Below, piece after piece: positions 8,367-18,200 of a stretch of 64,000 nt of DNA (its first letter is position 1; each line of letters opens with the position of its first letter). Both the position numbers and the translations under genes were made by a program. This DNA comes from Candidatus Nitrosopelagicus sp. (GTDB lineage Archaea > Thermoproteota > Nitrososphaeria > Nitrososphaerales > Nitrosopumilaceae), in contig JAOMCX010000001.1 of NCBI GenBank assembly GCA_028345195.1, positions 124,683-188,682 of the forward strand, in the 5' to 3' direction. Under the pieces are notes generated by a model, which did not search any database, was not told the origin of the DNA, and worked only from the letters and a program-made list of their open reading frames with translations.

Positions 8367-9137
8367 TTATTTTTTATTGATTTGATTTACAATTTTTGCA
8401 GCAGCTGCACCGGCTCCAATTCCATTATCAATATTCACCACTGTTAATCCTAATGAACAACTTTGTAACATTGCTGCAAGAGCTGCAATTCCTTTTTCAC
8501 CATAACCATACCCAATTGATGTTGGAACTCCTATTATTGGAACATTTACTGTAGATGAAACTACTGATGCTAATGCACCTTCCATTCCTGCAACAACAAT
8601 TATTGCATCTACTCCTGCTTTAACAAATTCCTTCAAAACTGGGAATATTCTATGTAGTCCTGCAATTCCTACATCATAACTAGTTATACAACTACACCCC
8701 ATTGACTCACACATCAATCTGGATTCTTCTGCAATTCCAATATCTGATGTACCTGCAGTGATAATTCCAATTTTTCCTTTTGTCTTTTTTAATGGTTTCT
8801 TATAAACCAAAATTGTTGTACAATTTTGTCCTACACTCACTTTCAAATCATTTTTTTTACAATAATTACATATATCCTGAAAATTTTTCTTTGGAATTCT
8901 TGAAACTACTATTGAGTTTGTTTTTTTTAGTACATTTTTTATAATTTTTTTTACTTCGGAATTCTCTTTTCTTTCTGCAAATACTACTTCTGGAACTCCT
9001 TTCCTAGCTTCTCTTCCAAGATCAATTTTAGCAAAATTTTCAATTTCTTCTATTGAATATAGTGATAATTGTTTTTTTGCTTCATTCACAGATATTTTCC
9101 CATTTTTTACTGAATCTAAAATATCTGAAACATTCAT
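8367..9137 (-). CDS. larB: Nickel-pincer cofactor biosynthesis protein LarB (NaAD carboxylase/hydrolase)
   Basis: LarB carboxylates the pyridine ring of nicotinic acid adenine dinucleotide and releases AMP, the first step to nickel-pincer nucleotide. The C-terminal half is a PurE-like domain (GIITAGTSDIGIAEES, GMEGALASVVSS, PIIGVPTSIGYG). The N-terminal half (DLGREARKGVPEVVFAERK) is the usual LarB N-terminus. At 256 residues the length is normal. It lies 34 bp after mdh on the same strand, apparently co-transcribed; larC and larE are divergent on the other side of mdh. COG1691-type proteins were formerly annotated as AIR carboxylase-like. Confidence 0.9.
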   Translation of the reverse strand: MNVSDILDSVKNGKISVNEAKKQLSLYSIEEIENFAKIDLGREARKGVPEVVFAERKENSEVKKIIKNVLKKTNSIVVSRIPKKNFQDICNYCKKNDLKVSVGQNCTTILVYKKPLKKTKGKIGIITAGTSDIGIAEESRLMCESMGCSCITSYDVGIAGLHRIFPVLKEFVKAGVDAIIVVAGMEGALASVVSSTVNVPIIGVPTSIGYGYGEKGIAALAAMLQSCSLGLTVVNIDNGIGAGAAAAKIVNQINKK

Positions 9138-9171
9138 GGTATTCTAAAATTAACTTGCTTTAAAAAATTAT

Positions 9172-10086
9172 TTAAAATTCAACACCTGATAATGCATTTT
9201 TGACACTATCAATGCCTTTGTTAAACCACTGTTTTTCTTCCTCGTTTAATTCTAATTCAACTATTTTTTCAACACCGTTCTTTCCAATCACTGCTGGAAC
9301 CCCTATTGAGACATCTTTTTGTCCATATTCTCCGTCTAGATTAGTTGAGACTGGAATCACTTGTTTCTTATCTTGCACTACTGATTCTATCATTGCTGAT
9401 ATTGCATTTCCAGGTGCATGAACTGTTGCTCCCTTTAATTTGATTACTTCTGCAGCAACATTTTTTGTCGCAGTAAAAATCTCATCAAGTTTATTCTTTT
9501 CAAGTATTGTTGGTAATGGAATTCCTGAAACTGTTGCAAATCTTGTTAGCGGTAGCATGTTTTCACCATGTTCTCCAATCACTAATGCTTTTGTTGATTC
9601 ACGAGAATATCCTGTTGCTTCATGTATGAATTGTTTAAATCTTGACAAGTCCAACATTCCTCCCATTCCAAAAACTCTACTTCTATCAAATCCTGAAGTT
9701 TTGTATGCGATTTGTGCCATTGGGTCTAGTGGATTTGTTACTGGAATAATCATTGCATCATCTGCAAATTTCTTAATATTTCCAACAACATCTTTCACAA
9801 CTCCTGCATTAATTTTTAATAAATCCATTCTTGTCATACCTGGTTTTCTTCCAGCACCTGCAACTACGACGACAATTTTTGAACCTCTCATATCCTCATA
9901 ATTGTTTGAACCCTTTACGTTAACGTCAATTCCTTGTTCAGATAACATGTGGTTTAGATCCATTGCTTCGCCCTGTGGCAATCCTTCTGCAATATCTAAG
10001 AGTAAAATCTCATCATCTAGTTTTCTTAATGCTGAAAATAATGCTGCATCTCCGCCTACTTTGCCTGCACCAATTATGGTAATCAT
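9172..10086 (-). CDS. mdh: Malate dehydrogenase (LDH-like fold)
   Basis: The enzyme interconverts malate and oxaloacetate with NAD(P)H in the cytosol, for the partial TCA cycle and the 3-hydroxypropionate/4-hydroxybutyrate carbon-fixing network of these archaea. Seen: Rossmann [10 protein letters not shown] at the start, the substrate-specificity Arg in [15 protein letters not shown] (Arg rather than Gln favours malate over lactate), VTNPLDPM, catalytic His in GEHGENMLP, and the C-terminal [12 protein letters not shown]. At 304 residues it fits the family. It heads an operon with larB. Confidence 0.95.
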   Translation of the reverse strand: MITIIGAGKVGGDAALFSALRKLDDEILLLDIAEGLPQGEAMDLNHMLSEQGIDVNVKGSNNYEDMRGSKIVVVVAGAGRKPGMTRMDLLKINAGVVKDVVGNIKKFADDAMIIPVTNPLDPMAQIAYKTSGFDRSRVFGMGGMLDLSRFKQFIHEATGYSRESTKALVIGEHGENMLPLTRFATVSGIPLPTILEKNKLDEIFTATKNVAAEVIKLKGATVHAPGNAISAMIESVVQDKKQVIPVSTNLDGEYGQKDVSIGVPAVIGKNGVEKIVELELNEEEKQWFNKGIDSVKNALSGVEF

Positions 10087-10174
10087 GAATGAATTTCAAA
10101 ATATTGAATAATTAAATCTATGTTGGATGCATATTTGCAAACAGATTTTTATGCATTTTTATCACTTTATCGAC

Positions 10175-11389
10175 ATGGTGCTTTTCATAGATTGTCAAGT
10201 TGCTGGGATTTCAGGTGATATGATATTATCGTCATTAGTGGATCTTGGTGCAAATAAATCAAAAATCATCGAGGGAGTAAAAAAATCTGCAGATCTCTTA
10301 GATGGGACAACAATTAAGAAATTAGATTTTATTAAAGTTCAAAAAAATGGAAAATCCGCTACACAATTAATTTTAGAAATAGATGAAAATACACATGAAA
10401 GAAAAGGTATCGATATGAAAAAATGCATTGAATCAGCTTCTGAGAAATTGGAATTATCAAATATTGCAAAAGAATTTGCGATAAAATCAATTAACACATT
10501 GATAATTGCAGAATCAAATGTTCATGGTGAATCTGAATCTTCAGTTCATTTTCATGAAGCAGCAAGTGTTGATACTATTGTCGATATTATTGGAACTGCT
10601 ATTGCTTTAGAAGATCTAAATTTGTTTAATGAAGAAATATCGTGTTCACCTGTTGCAATAGGTGGTGGAACTATTTCATTTTCTCATGGAACAACATCAA
10701 ATCCTGCATATGCAATAACTGAAATTTTTAAAAATTCAGGAATAATTGTTAAAGGTGGTCCTGTGAATGAAGAATTAACAACTCCGACAGGTGCTAGTAT
10801 TTTGGTTAATCTAGTTTCTTCATGCAATGAATTTTTTGTAGATATGAGTATAGATTCTGTTGGTTATGGATCTGGTACAAAAGATTTTGATACATTTTCA
10901 AATGTTCTGAAATTAATTCAAGGTAAATCTAATGAAACTCTTACAAAAGATACTGTACAAATTTTAGAAACAAATCTTGATGATGTTTCTGGTGAAGTTA
11001 TTGCAAATACAATAGAAAAATTAATGGAAAATGGTGCAAAAGATGTAACCGTCAGTCATGCAATTACAAAAAAAGGTAGACCCTCACAATTAGTATCTGT
11101 AATTTGTGATTCAAATAATACAAATTCATTATTAAAAATACTCATTAATGAAACTAGAACCTTAGGCGTACGAATTAGAAATTCACAAAGATATGTGGTA
11201 CCAAGAAAAATTCTTGAATCTGTAGTTACACTTGAAAGTCAAAATTTCACTATACATTATAAAATATCTGATTCTGAGCACTTCAAATTAGAATATGATG
11301 ATGTAAAATCCATATCAAATCAATTGAGCCTATCTTTTAATAAAACAGAAGAATTGTTAAGAGAACAGATTAAGAAAAAAAATGACTGA
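10175..11389 (+). CDS. larC: Nickel insertion protein LarC
   Basis: LarC is the CTP-dependent cyclometallase that inserts nickel into the dithiodicarboxylated nicotinic mononucleotide. I chose the ATG at 10175 (MVLFIDCQVAGISGDM), matching the family start of the D-x-x-x-GISGDM type; an upstream ATG at 10127 would add 16 poorly conserved residues. Seen: VHFHEAASVDTIVDIIG, CSPVAIGGGTI, PTPTGASIL-like TTPTGASIL, LETNLDDVSGE and a C-terminal RTLGVR. About 404 residues, a normal length, with no frameshift between LarC1- and LarC2-like parts. It overlaps larE by 8 bp. Confidence 0.92.
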   Translation: MVLFIDCQVAGISGDMILSSLVDLGANKSKIIEGVKKSADLLDGTTIKKLDFIKVQKNGKSATQLILEIDENTHERKGIDMKKCIESASEKLELSNIAKEFAIKSINTLIIAESNVHGESESSVHFHEAASVDTIVDIIGTAIALEDLNLFNEEISCSPVAIGGGTISFSHGTTSNPAYAITEIFKNSGIIVKGGPVNEELTTPTGASILVNLVSSCNEFFVDMSIDSVGYGSGTKDFDTFSNVLKLIQGKSNETLTKDTVQILETNLDDVSGEVIANTIEKLMENGAKDVTVSHAITKKGRPSQLVSVICDSNNTNSLLKILINETRTLGVRIRNSQRYVVPRKILESVVTLESQNFTIHYKISDSEHFKLEYDDVKSISNQLSLSFNKTEELLREQIKKKND

Positions 11390-12185
11390 TTTGAATCAAC
11401 TATTGAACTGGTTTGCTGATAAAGATAAGGTGCTAGTTTCATTATCTGGTGGTGTGGATAGTGCTCTTGTAGCATATGCTGCAAATAAAAAATTAGGTAA
11501 AAATGCAATCGCTGTAACTGCTGATTACAAAACTCTATCTTCTGAAGAATTAGATTCTGCAAAATTAGTAGCTCGTGAAATTGGAATTACTCATCATCTA
11601 ATTGAATATAGTGAATTGGAAAATGAAAATTTTGTTCAAAATGATAACAAAAGATGTTTTTACTGTCGCGAAGAATTATCTAAAGAATTGATTAAACTCT
11701 CTAACTATCTTGGAATTGAAACAGTTGTTGATGGAACACAAAGTGATGATATGGGTGATTATAGACCTGGAATTGATGCATTACATGGAAATGGAATACG
11801 TAGTCCTTTGTTGGAAGTGAAATTTACAAAAAAACTTGTAAGAAAAATTGCTAAACAAGTAGGTCTTTCAATATATGACAAACCATCTAATTCATGTCTT
11901 GCTTCAAGAATTCCTTGGGGTCAGCGAGTTACTGCTGAAAAATTAGTAAGAATTGAATTAGCTGAAAAAATTATTAAACAAAAAACTAACATTAAACAAG
12001 TTCGCGTAAGAGATATTGATGGATTGGCAAGAATTGAAGTTGAATCAAGTCAAATTAAATTATTAGATGATGTTGTAACTAAAAATGAAATATTCTCACA
12101 ATTAAAAATAATCGGTTTCTCTAATGTTGAAATTAATCCTAATGGATACGTTTCAGGAAATTTGAATATTATTCTTGAAAATTAG
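11382..12185 (+). CDS. larE: ATP-dependent sacrificial sulfur transferase LarE
   Basis: LarE adenylates the carboxylated pyridine nucleotide and converts its carboxylates to thiocarboxylates during nickel-pincer synthesis. The PP-loop SLSGGVDSALVA is at residues about 21-32. A region with two close cysteines (NDNKRCFYCREEL) and a third in SNSCLASRIP suggests the CxxC-plus-Cys type of LarE that can bind a 4Fe-4S cluster instead of sacrificing a Cys. At 267 residues the length is normal. Its start overlaps larC by 8 bp and its end overlaps a convergent PEFG gene by 4 bp. Confidence 0.92.
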   Translation: MTDLNQLLNWFADKDKVLVSLSGGVDSALVAYAANKKLGKNAIAVTADYKTLSSEELDSAKLVAREIGITHHLIEYSELENENFVQNDNKRCFYCREELSKELIKLSNYLGIETVVDGTQSDDMGDYRPGIDALHGNGIRSPLLEVKFTKKLVRKIAKQVGLSIYDKPSNSCLASRIPWGQRVTAEKLVRIELAEKIIKQKTNIKQVRVRDIDGLARIEVESSQIKLLDDVVTKNEIFSQLKIIGFSNVEINPNGYVSGNLNIILEN

Positions 12186-13018
12186 ATTCTTGGCATAATG
12201 CTTAGTCTTGACTTTGCAGACACTGCAATTATTGAAACAATTGCTACTGCTAAGACAATCATGGCAATAGTACCGAATTCTGGAACAACATGTGTACCTA
12301 CAATCTCAACTTTTGTGTCGCCATCTTTTACTGGTATGTTTATTGAACGAAATTCACTTCCCGCTTCTATTTTCTTGAAATCTGTTTGTATAGGAATTAC
12401 TGAATTTCCTTCATACATTAAAACTATAAAATCTATATCTTGTCCGTTATTATCCATAGAATCAATACTGTCTCTTGGTAAATTAATATTCAAATTTCCA
12501 TCTGAACTAGTTGAAATATTAATTTCTAATGAAAGATTTTTTTGATTCAGATTCATTGATGATATAATTCCACCTTTCATTGTATATTGAACATCGAATG
12601 TACCTCCTTCTGGAATTTTAACTTCATAATTTGATGTAAATTCTCCTGATGTATTTTTGAAAAATTCTATATTCAATTCAGTAGATTCGCCACCATAATC
12701 TGCATTGATTGTAACTGTTCCTTCATTCTTCCATTGTGGTCCTGCAGCAGTAAATGTATCTGTAAATTTACCATCTTGTGAAACTTTAACCTGTGATACT
12801 TGTATCAAATTTTTTTCAAAAAATATTTGTAAAGTTACAGGCATTCCTGGAATAACTTTTTCAATTTTCCCTGTAATTGTAATCACGTCGCCTTCTTGGT
12901 ATGCTGTATTATCCGCTGTTAGTGTAATCTTTTGTGCCCCAAGTGTTTCTTCTTGTCCAAATGCAATAGGCATAGTTAGTATAACTGATAAAATTACAAA
13001 TAAACTAATTTTCTGCAT
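12182..13018 (-). CDS. PEFG-CTERM surface protein 1
   Basis: The 278-residue exported protein has a signal peptide (ISLFVILSVILTMPIAFGQ) and two beta-sandwich-like regions (GDVITITGKIEKVIPGMPVTLQIFF, TVTINADYGG). The C-terminal sorting tail has PEFG, a hydrophobic helix (TIAMIVLAVAIVSIIAVSA) and basic KSRLSIMPRI. PEFG-CTERM tails are processed by an archaeosortase in thaumarchaea. The last 38 residues are identical to those of the neighbour at 13086, and the DNA there is nearly identical. Role: cell surface, partner unknown. Confidence 0.88.
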   Translation of the reverse strand: MQKISLFVILSVILTMPIAFGQEETLGAQKITLTADNTAYQEGDVITITGKIEKVIPGMPVTLQIFFEKNLIQVSQVKVSQDGKFTDTFTAAGPQWKNEGTVTINADYGGESTELNIEFFKNTSGEFTSNYEVKIPEGGTFDVQYTMKGGIISSMNLNQKNLSLEINISTSSDGNLNINLPRDSIDSMDNNGQDIDFIVLMYEGNSVIPIQTDFKKIEAGSEFRSINIPVKDGDTKVEIVGTHVVPEFGTIAMIVLAVAIVSIIAVSAKSRLSIMPRI

Positions 13019-13085
13019 TACTCAAGTCTAATAACATTCTATATCTCTTTTACTGAAAAATAAAAAAAGGAAAAAAGATGAGAAT

Positions 13086-13904
13086 TTAGATTCTTGGCAT
13101 AATGCTTAGTCTTGACTTTGCAGAGACTGCAATTATTGAAACAATTGCTACTGCTAAGACAATCATGGCAATAGTACCAAATTCTGGAACAACATGTGTG
13201 CCTACAATTTCGATATCAGTTGTTGTTGAATCAAATGGAATCATTAGTTTATTTCCCATTTGATATGCATCATCACTTTCTTCACCGTTAACTAGAACGA
13301 AGAATGAACCATCGTTAAATGGTGTAATGATATCTTCTGAAAGTGTAATGGTTAATTCACCATTATCATCTGCCATGTGGATTGAGACTAGTAAAGAATC
13401 ATCGTTTGTTGCAGTAATACTTTCAACCATTCCTCCACTTATGTTATAGTCGAGTTGTTTGGTAAAGTCAGCTGCTTCATGATGTTCTTCTTCATGACCA
13501 CTGTGGCTTGGAGCTTGTTTTGCAAGTCCGCCTTCCAAGGTTACAACAATTACATCGTTGATGCCTGCATCACCGTATGTTGCTTTAATTTTGTATTCGC
13601 CGTCATATTTCATCAAAGGACTTGCAGTGTTGACACTAAGTGAGAAACTTCCATCTGAAGAAGGAGTAAGTTGTTCAATTGTTACTACTCCTGTAGATCC
13701 TGTTACGATTACTGTGACAGGTGTTCCATCTCTCATGTTTCCAACTTGACCAGTTATCTCAATTGTAGAGTTGTGATCAAAGTTAACACCGTTAGACTCT
13801 ATTTCTAGAGGTATCGGTGTATCTTCTGCAAAAGCCTGTGAAGCGGCTCCCATACTTCCTACTGCCATAACGGCCATCAAAAGTACGATAGATTGAACGT
13901 TCAT
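13086..13904 (-). CDS. PEFG-CTERM surface protein 2, His-rich insert
   Basis: The 272-residue exported protein has signal peptide SIVLLMAVMAVGSMGAASQAFA and an Ig-like domain (STIEITGQVGNMRDGTPVTVIV). A histidine- and glutamate-rich stretch near residue 135 (HSGHEEEHHEA) could bind metal. A second beta domain and the PEFG tail follow. The 38 C-terminal residues equal those of protein 1. It sits 67 bp upstream of protein 1 in the reading direction, with a short A-rich tract between. Separate TATA-like DNA at 13920-13940 fits its own promoter. Confidence 0.88.
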   Translation of the reverse strand: MNVQSIVLLMAVMAVGSMGAASQAFAEDTPIPLEIESNGVNFDHNSTIEITGQVGNMRDGTPVTVIVTGSTGVVTIEQLTPSSDGSFSLSVNTASPLMKYDGEYKIKATYGDAGINDVIVVTLEGGLAKQAPSHSGHEEEHHEAADFTKQLDYNISGGMVESITATNDDSLLVSIHMADDNGELTITLSEDIITPFNDGSFFVLVNGEESDDAYQMGNKLMIPFDSTTTDIEIVGTHVVPEFGTIAMIVLAVAIVSIIAVSAKSRLSIMPRI

Positions 13905-13961
13905 CTTGAAAATTGTTTTTTTTGCTGATTATTTATGTATATTCGAACTTTTATCTCTGAA

Positions 13962-14798
13962 CTACATTTTTGGAATGAAAATTTGCTTATTCTTTGCTGA
14001 AATTAAGATAATTGAAGAAATTGCTACAACAAGAACCAGTGCTGCAATTGTACCAAATTCTGGAATTACAAATGTTCCTATAATCTCAATTTCTTCAGAA
14101 CCATATGAGAATGGAATTGTTAAAGTCCAAAATTCACCAATTGATGATGCAATGTGATTAGTTTCATCTCCATCAACTAGAACAAAGAATCCATTTTCAT
14201 CGGTATCAATCACTTCCTTTGGTAATGTTATAGTTAGTTCTCCATCACAATCTGTTTTAATTTCTATGATCATTGATTTCATTTCAGTATCTGGTGTCAT
14301 TCCAAGAATCTCTGCACAAGTTAATTCATAGTTTAACACGTTATCTTCTATTGTAATTGTTTGTGATGTATCTTCATTTTCTTCCATTGCAAATTCTGGT
14401 GTAGTTTGTACTCCTGCAGACATCATTCCTCCATATTCAAATTCAACCTGTGTAGAGTTTTCACCATAATTCATCATAATTGTATAAGTTCCAGTTTCTT
14501 TCCACTTTCCACCTATTGATGTTGAAACAGTTTCAGAAAAACTTCCATCAGTTTCTACATCTATTTGTGCTGGATGAATCATATTTCCCATTGGGCTGAC
14601 AATTCGAATTACTACGGGAGTTCCTTCAAGTATAATATCCACAAGTCCTAAAATCTCCACTGGCTCTCCAGCTGCATAAGATTCTTTTTCAGTTGTAATT
14701 GTTAATACTTGATTCGATTGAGCAACTGATTCTCCGCCTAAAAATGGCAATAATATCAGACTAGCAATTACTAGAATCGAAACCTCTTTTGATTTCAC
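13962..14798 (-). CDS. PEFG-CTERM surface protein 3
   Basis: The 278-residue exported protein has signal peptide VSILVIASLILLPFLGGESVAQ, an N-terminal beta domain (GEPVEILGLVDIILEGTPVVIRIVSP), a middle domain with one Cys pair candidate (ELTCAEILG and KTDCDGELTI), and a PEFG tail (VIPEFGTIAALVLVVAISSIILISA, then KNKQIFIPKM). It is a diverged paralogue of the two genes that follow it on the same strand; its tail sequence does not share their recent near-identity. Confidence 0.88.
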   Translation of the reverse strand: MKSKEVSILVIASLILLPFLGGESVAQSNQVLTITTEKESYAAGEPVEILGLVDIILEGTPVVIRIVSPMGNMIHPAQIDVETDGSFSETVSTSIGGKWKETGTYTIMMNYGENSTQVEFEYGGMMSAGVQTTPEFAMEENEDTSQTITIEDNVLNYELTCAEILGMTPDTEMKSMIIEIKTDCDGELTITLPKEVIDTDENGFFVLVDGDETNHIASSIGEFWTLTIPFSYGSEEIEIIGTFVIPEFGTIAALVLVVAISSIILISAKNKQIFIPKM

Positions 14799-14890
14799 AA
14801 TTCTAGAATCTTTGGATCATATTTAACCGGTTTGTGTAAAAAAAACCAATTAGAATAGAAAATTTTTGAAATTTTTCCAAAATTTCTAAT

Positions 14891-14980
14891 TAAATATATA
14901 TTGCGCTCATGGAGAATTTGTTCAGTTTGTATCAATCTTTCTTTTCTATAACTAATGTTATGCGTGGAGGATTGAATTAG
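14891..14980 (+). promoter_or_regulatory. rpoH-rpoB-rpoA promoter and leader with a six-codon upstream ORF
   Basis: A TATA-like AAATATATATT (about 14891-14900) lies roughly 85 bp before the rpoH ATG, so this mRNA should have a leader, unlike the many leaderless genes here. A GGAGG Shine-Dalgarno sequence is at 14966-14970, 10 bp before the ATG. A mini-ORF (ATG at 14960, codons for MRGGLN) ends in TAG at 14978-14980, directly against the rpoH ATG. Confidence 0.5.
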
Positions 14981-15232
14981 ATGGCAACCAAGAAAATCCC
15001 AATTTTAGTCCCAGATCACGTTTATGTACCAAAACATGAAATCATGACAAAAAAAGATGCCCAAAAAGTTTTAGACGAATTCAATTGTAAGCCAACAGAA
15101 TTACCATTAATCTTTGTAACAGACCCTGCAATTCTTGGACTTGGAGTTAAACCAGGTGACATGATAAGAATTACAAGAAAAAGTGGAACTGCTGGTGAAA
15201 GTACCTATTATCGATACGTGGTGGAAACTTAA
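14981..15232 (+). CDS. rpoH: DNA-directed RNA polymerase subunit H (Rpb5-like)
   Basis: The 83-residue protein equals the C-terminal domain of eukaryotic Rpb5, as in all archaea: LVPDHVYVPKHEIMTK, LPLIFVTDPAILGLGVKPGDMIRITRKSGTAG, YYRYVV. It sits at the downstream jaw of the polymerase. It is the first gene of the rpoH-rpoB-rpoA operon; its stop and the rpoB start overlap as TAATG. Confidence 0.97.
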   Translation: MATKKIPILVPDHVYVPKHEIMTKKDAQKVLDEFNCKPTELPLIFVTDPAILGLGVKPGDMIRITRKSGTAGESTYYRYVVET

Positions 15233-18200
15233 TGGCAGAAAATTACAATCAACGTTGGCCAGTCATTCAAGATATACTTCGAAGAGAAGGAATTGCACGA
15301 CAACATCTTACTTCATTTGATGAATTCTTAGATAATGGATTACAAAGTATAATTCAAGAAGTAGGGCAAATTGAAATTGAAAACGCAGAATATCCTTACA
15401 AAATACAACTTGGAAAAATTAAACTTCAACAACCAAGAATGATGGAATTAGATGGTTCTATCACTCATGTAACTCCTGCAGAAGCAAGATTGAGAAATAT
15501 TTCATATGTTGCACCAATTATGATGGAAGCAAGTGTTGTTGAAGATGGCAAAACTCTTGAAACACGTTTTGTTCATATTGGTGATATGCCAGTTATGGTA
15601 AAATCACATGCATGTATTCTAAATACATTCACTGACCAAAAATTAATTGATCATCAAGAAGATCCACGTGATCCTGGCGGATACTTTATCATTAATGGTT
15701 CTGAAAGAGTTGTAGTTGGTTTAGAAGATCTTTCTTACAATAAAATTATTGTTGATGCAGAAAAAGTTGGAGGGAAAATAGTTCACAAAGCTAAAGTTTA
15801 CTCTTCCATCATTGGTTATCGTGCAAAATTAGAACTAATTATGAAAGACGATGGAATGATTGTCGCAAAAATTCCTGGTTCTCCTGTTGATATTCCAGTT
15901 GTAACTTTAATGCGTGCACTTGGTTTAGAATCTGATAAAGATATTGCAGGTGCAGTATCACTTGTTGATGAAATACAAGATCATTTAGAAGGTTCATTTG
16001 AAAAAGCCGGTGATGTCCCAACTTCAAAAGATGCAATTGTTTACATCAGTAAAAGAATCGCACCAGGAATGTTGGAAGAATTCCAAATTAAAAGAGCTGA
16101 GACACTTCTTGATTGGGGTCTATTACCTCATTTAGGAAAACATCCTGAAAATAGAAAAGAAAAGGCTCACTTTATGGGCGAAGCTGCATGTAAATTATTA
16201 GAATTAAAGTTAGGATGGATTGAACCAGACGACAAAGATCATTATGGAAACAAAGTCATTAAATTTGCAGGTCAAATGCTTGCTGATTTGTTTAGAACCG
16301 CATTCCGTAATCTAGTTCGAGATATGAAATATCAATTAGAACGCTCTGGTCAAAAACGTGGAATTAACGCAGTTGCTGCAGCCATAAGACCTGGAATTGT
16401 TTCTGATAAACTAAACAATGCAATTGCCACTGGAAATTGGGGTAGAGGACGTGTTGGAGTTACACAATTACTTGACAGAACTAACTATCTTTCAACTATC
16501 AGTCATTTGAGACGTGTACAATCTCCTCTAAGTAGAACTCAACCAAACTTTGAAGCTAGAGATCTTCACTCAACACACTTTGGAAGAATTTGTCCAAGTG
16601 AAACACCTGAAGGTTCAAACTGTGGACTGGTAAAGAATTTGGCATTATCTGCAATTATCTCTCAAAATGTACCATCAGAGGAAATTGTTGAGAAATTATT
16701 TGATATCGGCGTATCCGATTTGGTATCAACATCAAATGATGTAAAGAAAGATGGCACCAGAATATTTGTTGATGGTAAATTAATTGGATTCCATAAAGAT
16801 GGACAAGGTTTAGTAGAGCAAATGCGTGACTTTAGAAGAAGTTCAAAGATTCATCCACATGTTGGAATATCCATACATAAGCCAGAAGAAGAAGGTGCAA
16901 CTCAAAGACTGTATGTTAATTGTAATGCTGGTCGTGTACTAAGACCTCTTGTAATTATTAAAGATGGTAAAACTCTACTTTCACAAGATATTCTTGAGAA
17001 AATATCTAAGAAGTTAATTTCTTGGAATGATCTTGTAAGAATGGGTATTATTGAGTTACTAGATGCAAATGAAGAAGAAAATTGTTATGTAACATTTGAT
17101 GATAAAAATACAAAAAAATTCACACATATGGAAATTTTTCCATCTGCAATTCTTGGCGCAGGTGCATCAATTATTCCTTACCCTGAACATAACCAATCTC
17201 CAAGAAATACTTACGAATCTGCAATGGCAAAACAAAGTCTTGGGTTCTCAACTCCTATGATGAATACTAGTACATATGTTCGTCAACACCTGATGTTATA
17301 TCCTCAAGGTCCAATTGTTTCTACTCGTGCAATGAATTTACTTGGAATGGAAGAAAGACCTGCTGGAGTAAATTGTGTTGTTGCAGTATTACCATTTGAT
17401 GGTTATAACATTGAAGATGCAATTGTATTGAATCGATCATCTGTAGACAGGGGATTGTTCAGAACTTTCTTCTTTAGAATTTATGATACTGAAGCTAAAC
17501 AATATCCTGGTGGAATGAGAGATAACTTTGAGGTTCCAAATGCAGATGATAATGTTAGAGGTTACAAAGGTGAAAAGGCATATCGAATGTTAGAAGATGA
17601 TGGAATTGTAGCAACTGAATCTGCTGTTCAAGGCGGTGATATTTTAATCGGTAAAACTAGTCCTCCAAGATTTATGGAAGAGTATAAAGAATTTGAAACA
17701 AGTGGTCCATACAGACGTGATACATCAGTTGGTGTAAGACCTTCGGAGCATGGTGTTGTTGATACTGTTGTAATGACTCAATCTAATGAAGGCGGAAAAA
17801 TGTACAAAATCCGTGTACGTGATATGAGAATTCCAGAAATTGGTGATAAATTTGCATCAAGACATGGACAAAAAGGTGTACTTGGAATTCTAGCAAAACA
17901 AGAAGATCTTCCGTATACTGAAGAAGGAACTCAACCTGATGTTTTGATTAACCCACACGCATTCCCATCTAGAATGACTGTTGGAATGATGATGGAATCT
18001 GTATGTGGAAAAGCTGCAGCACTTAGAGGAAAACAATTTGATGGTTCTGCATTTGTTGGAGAAAAAATGGATGTCGTAAAAGAAATTCTTGACAAAGAGG
18101 GTTTCAAGTATTCTGGTAAAGAAAAAATGTATGACGGTAGAACTGGTAAGTCATTTGAAGTTGAGACATTTATTGGAGTTGTATATTATCAAAAACTTCA

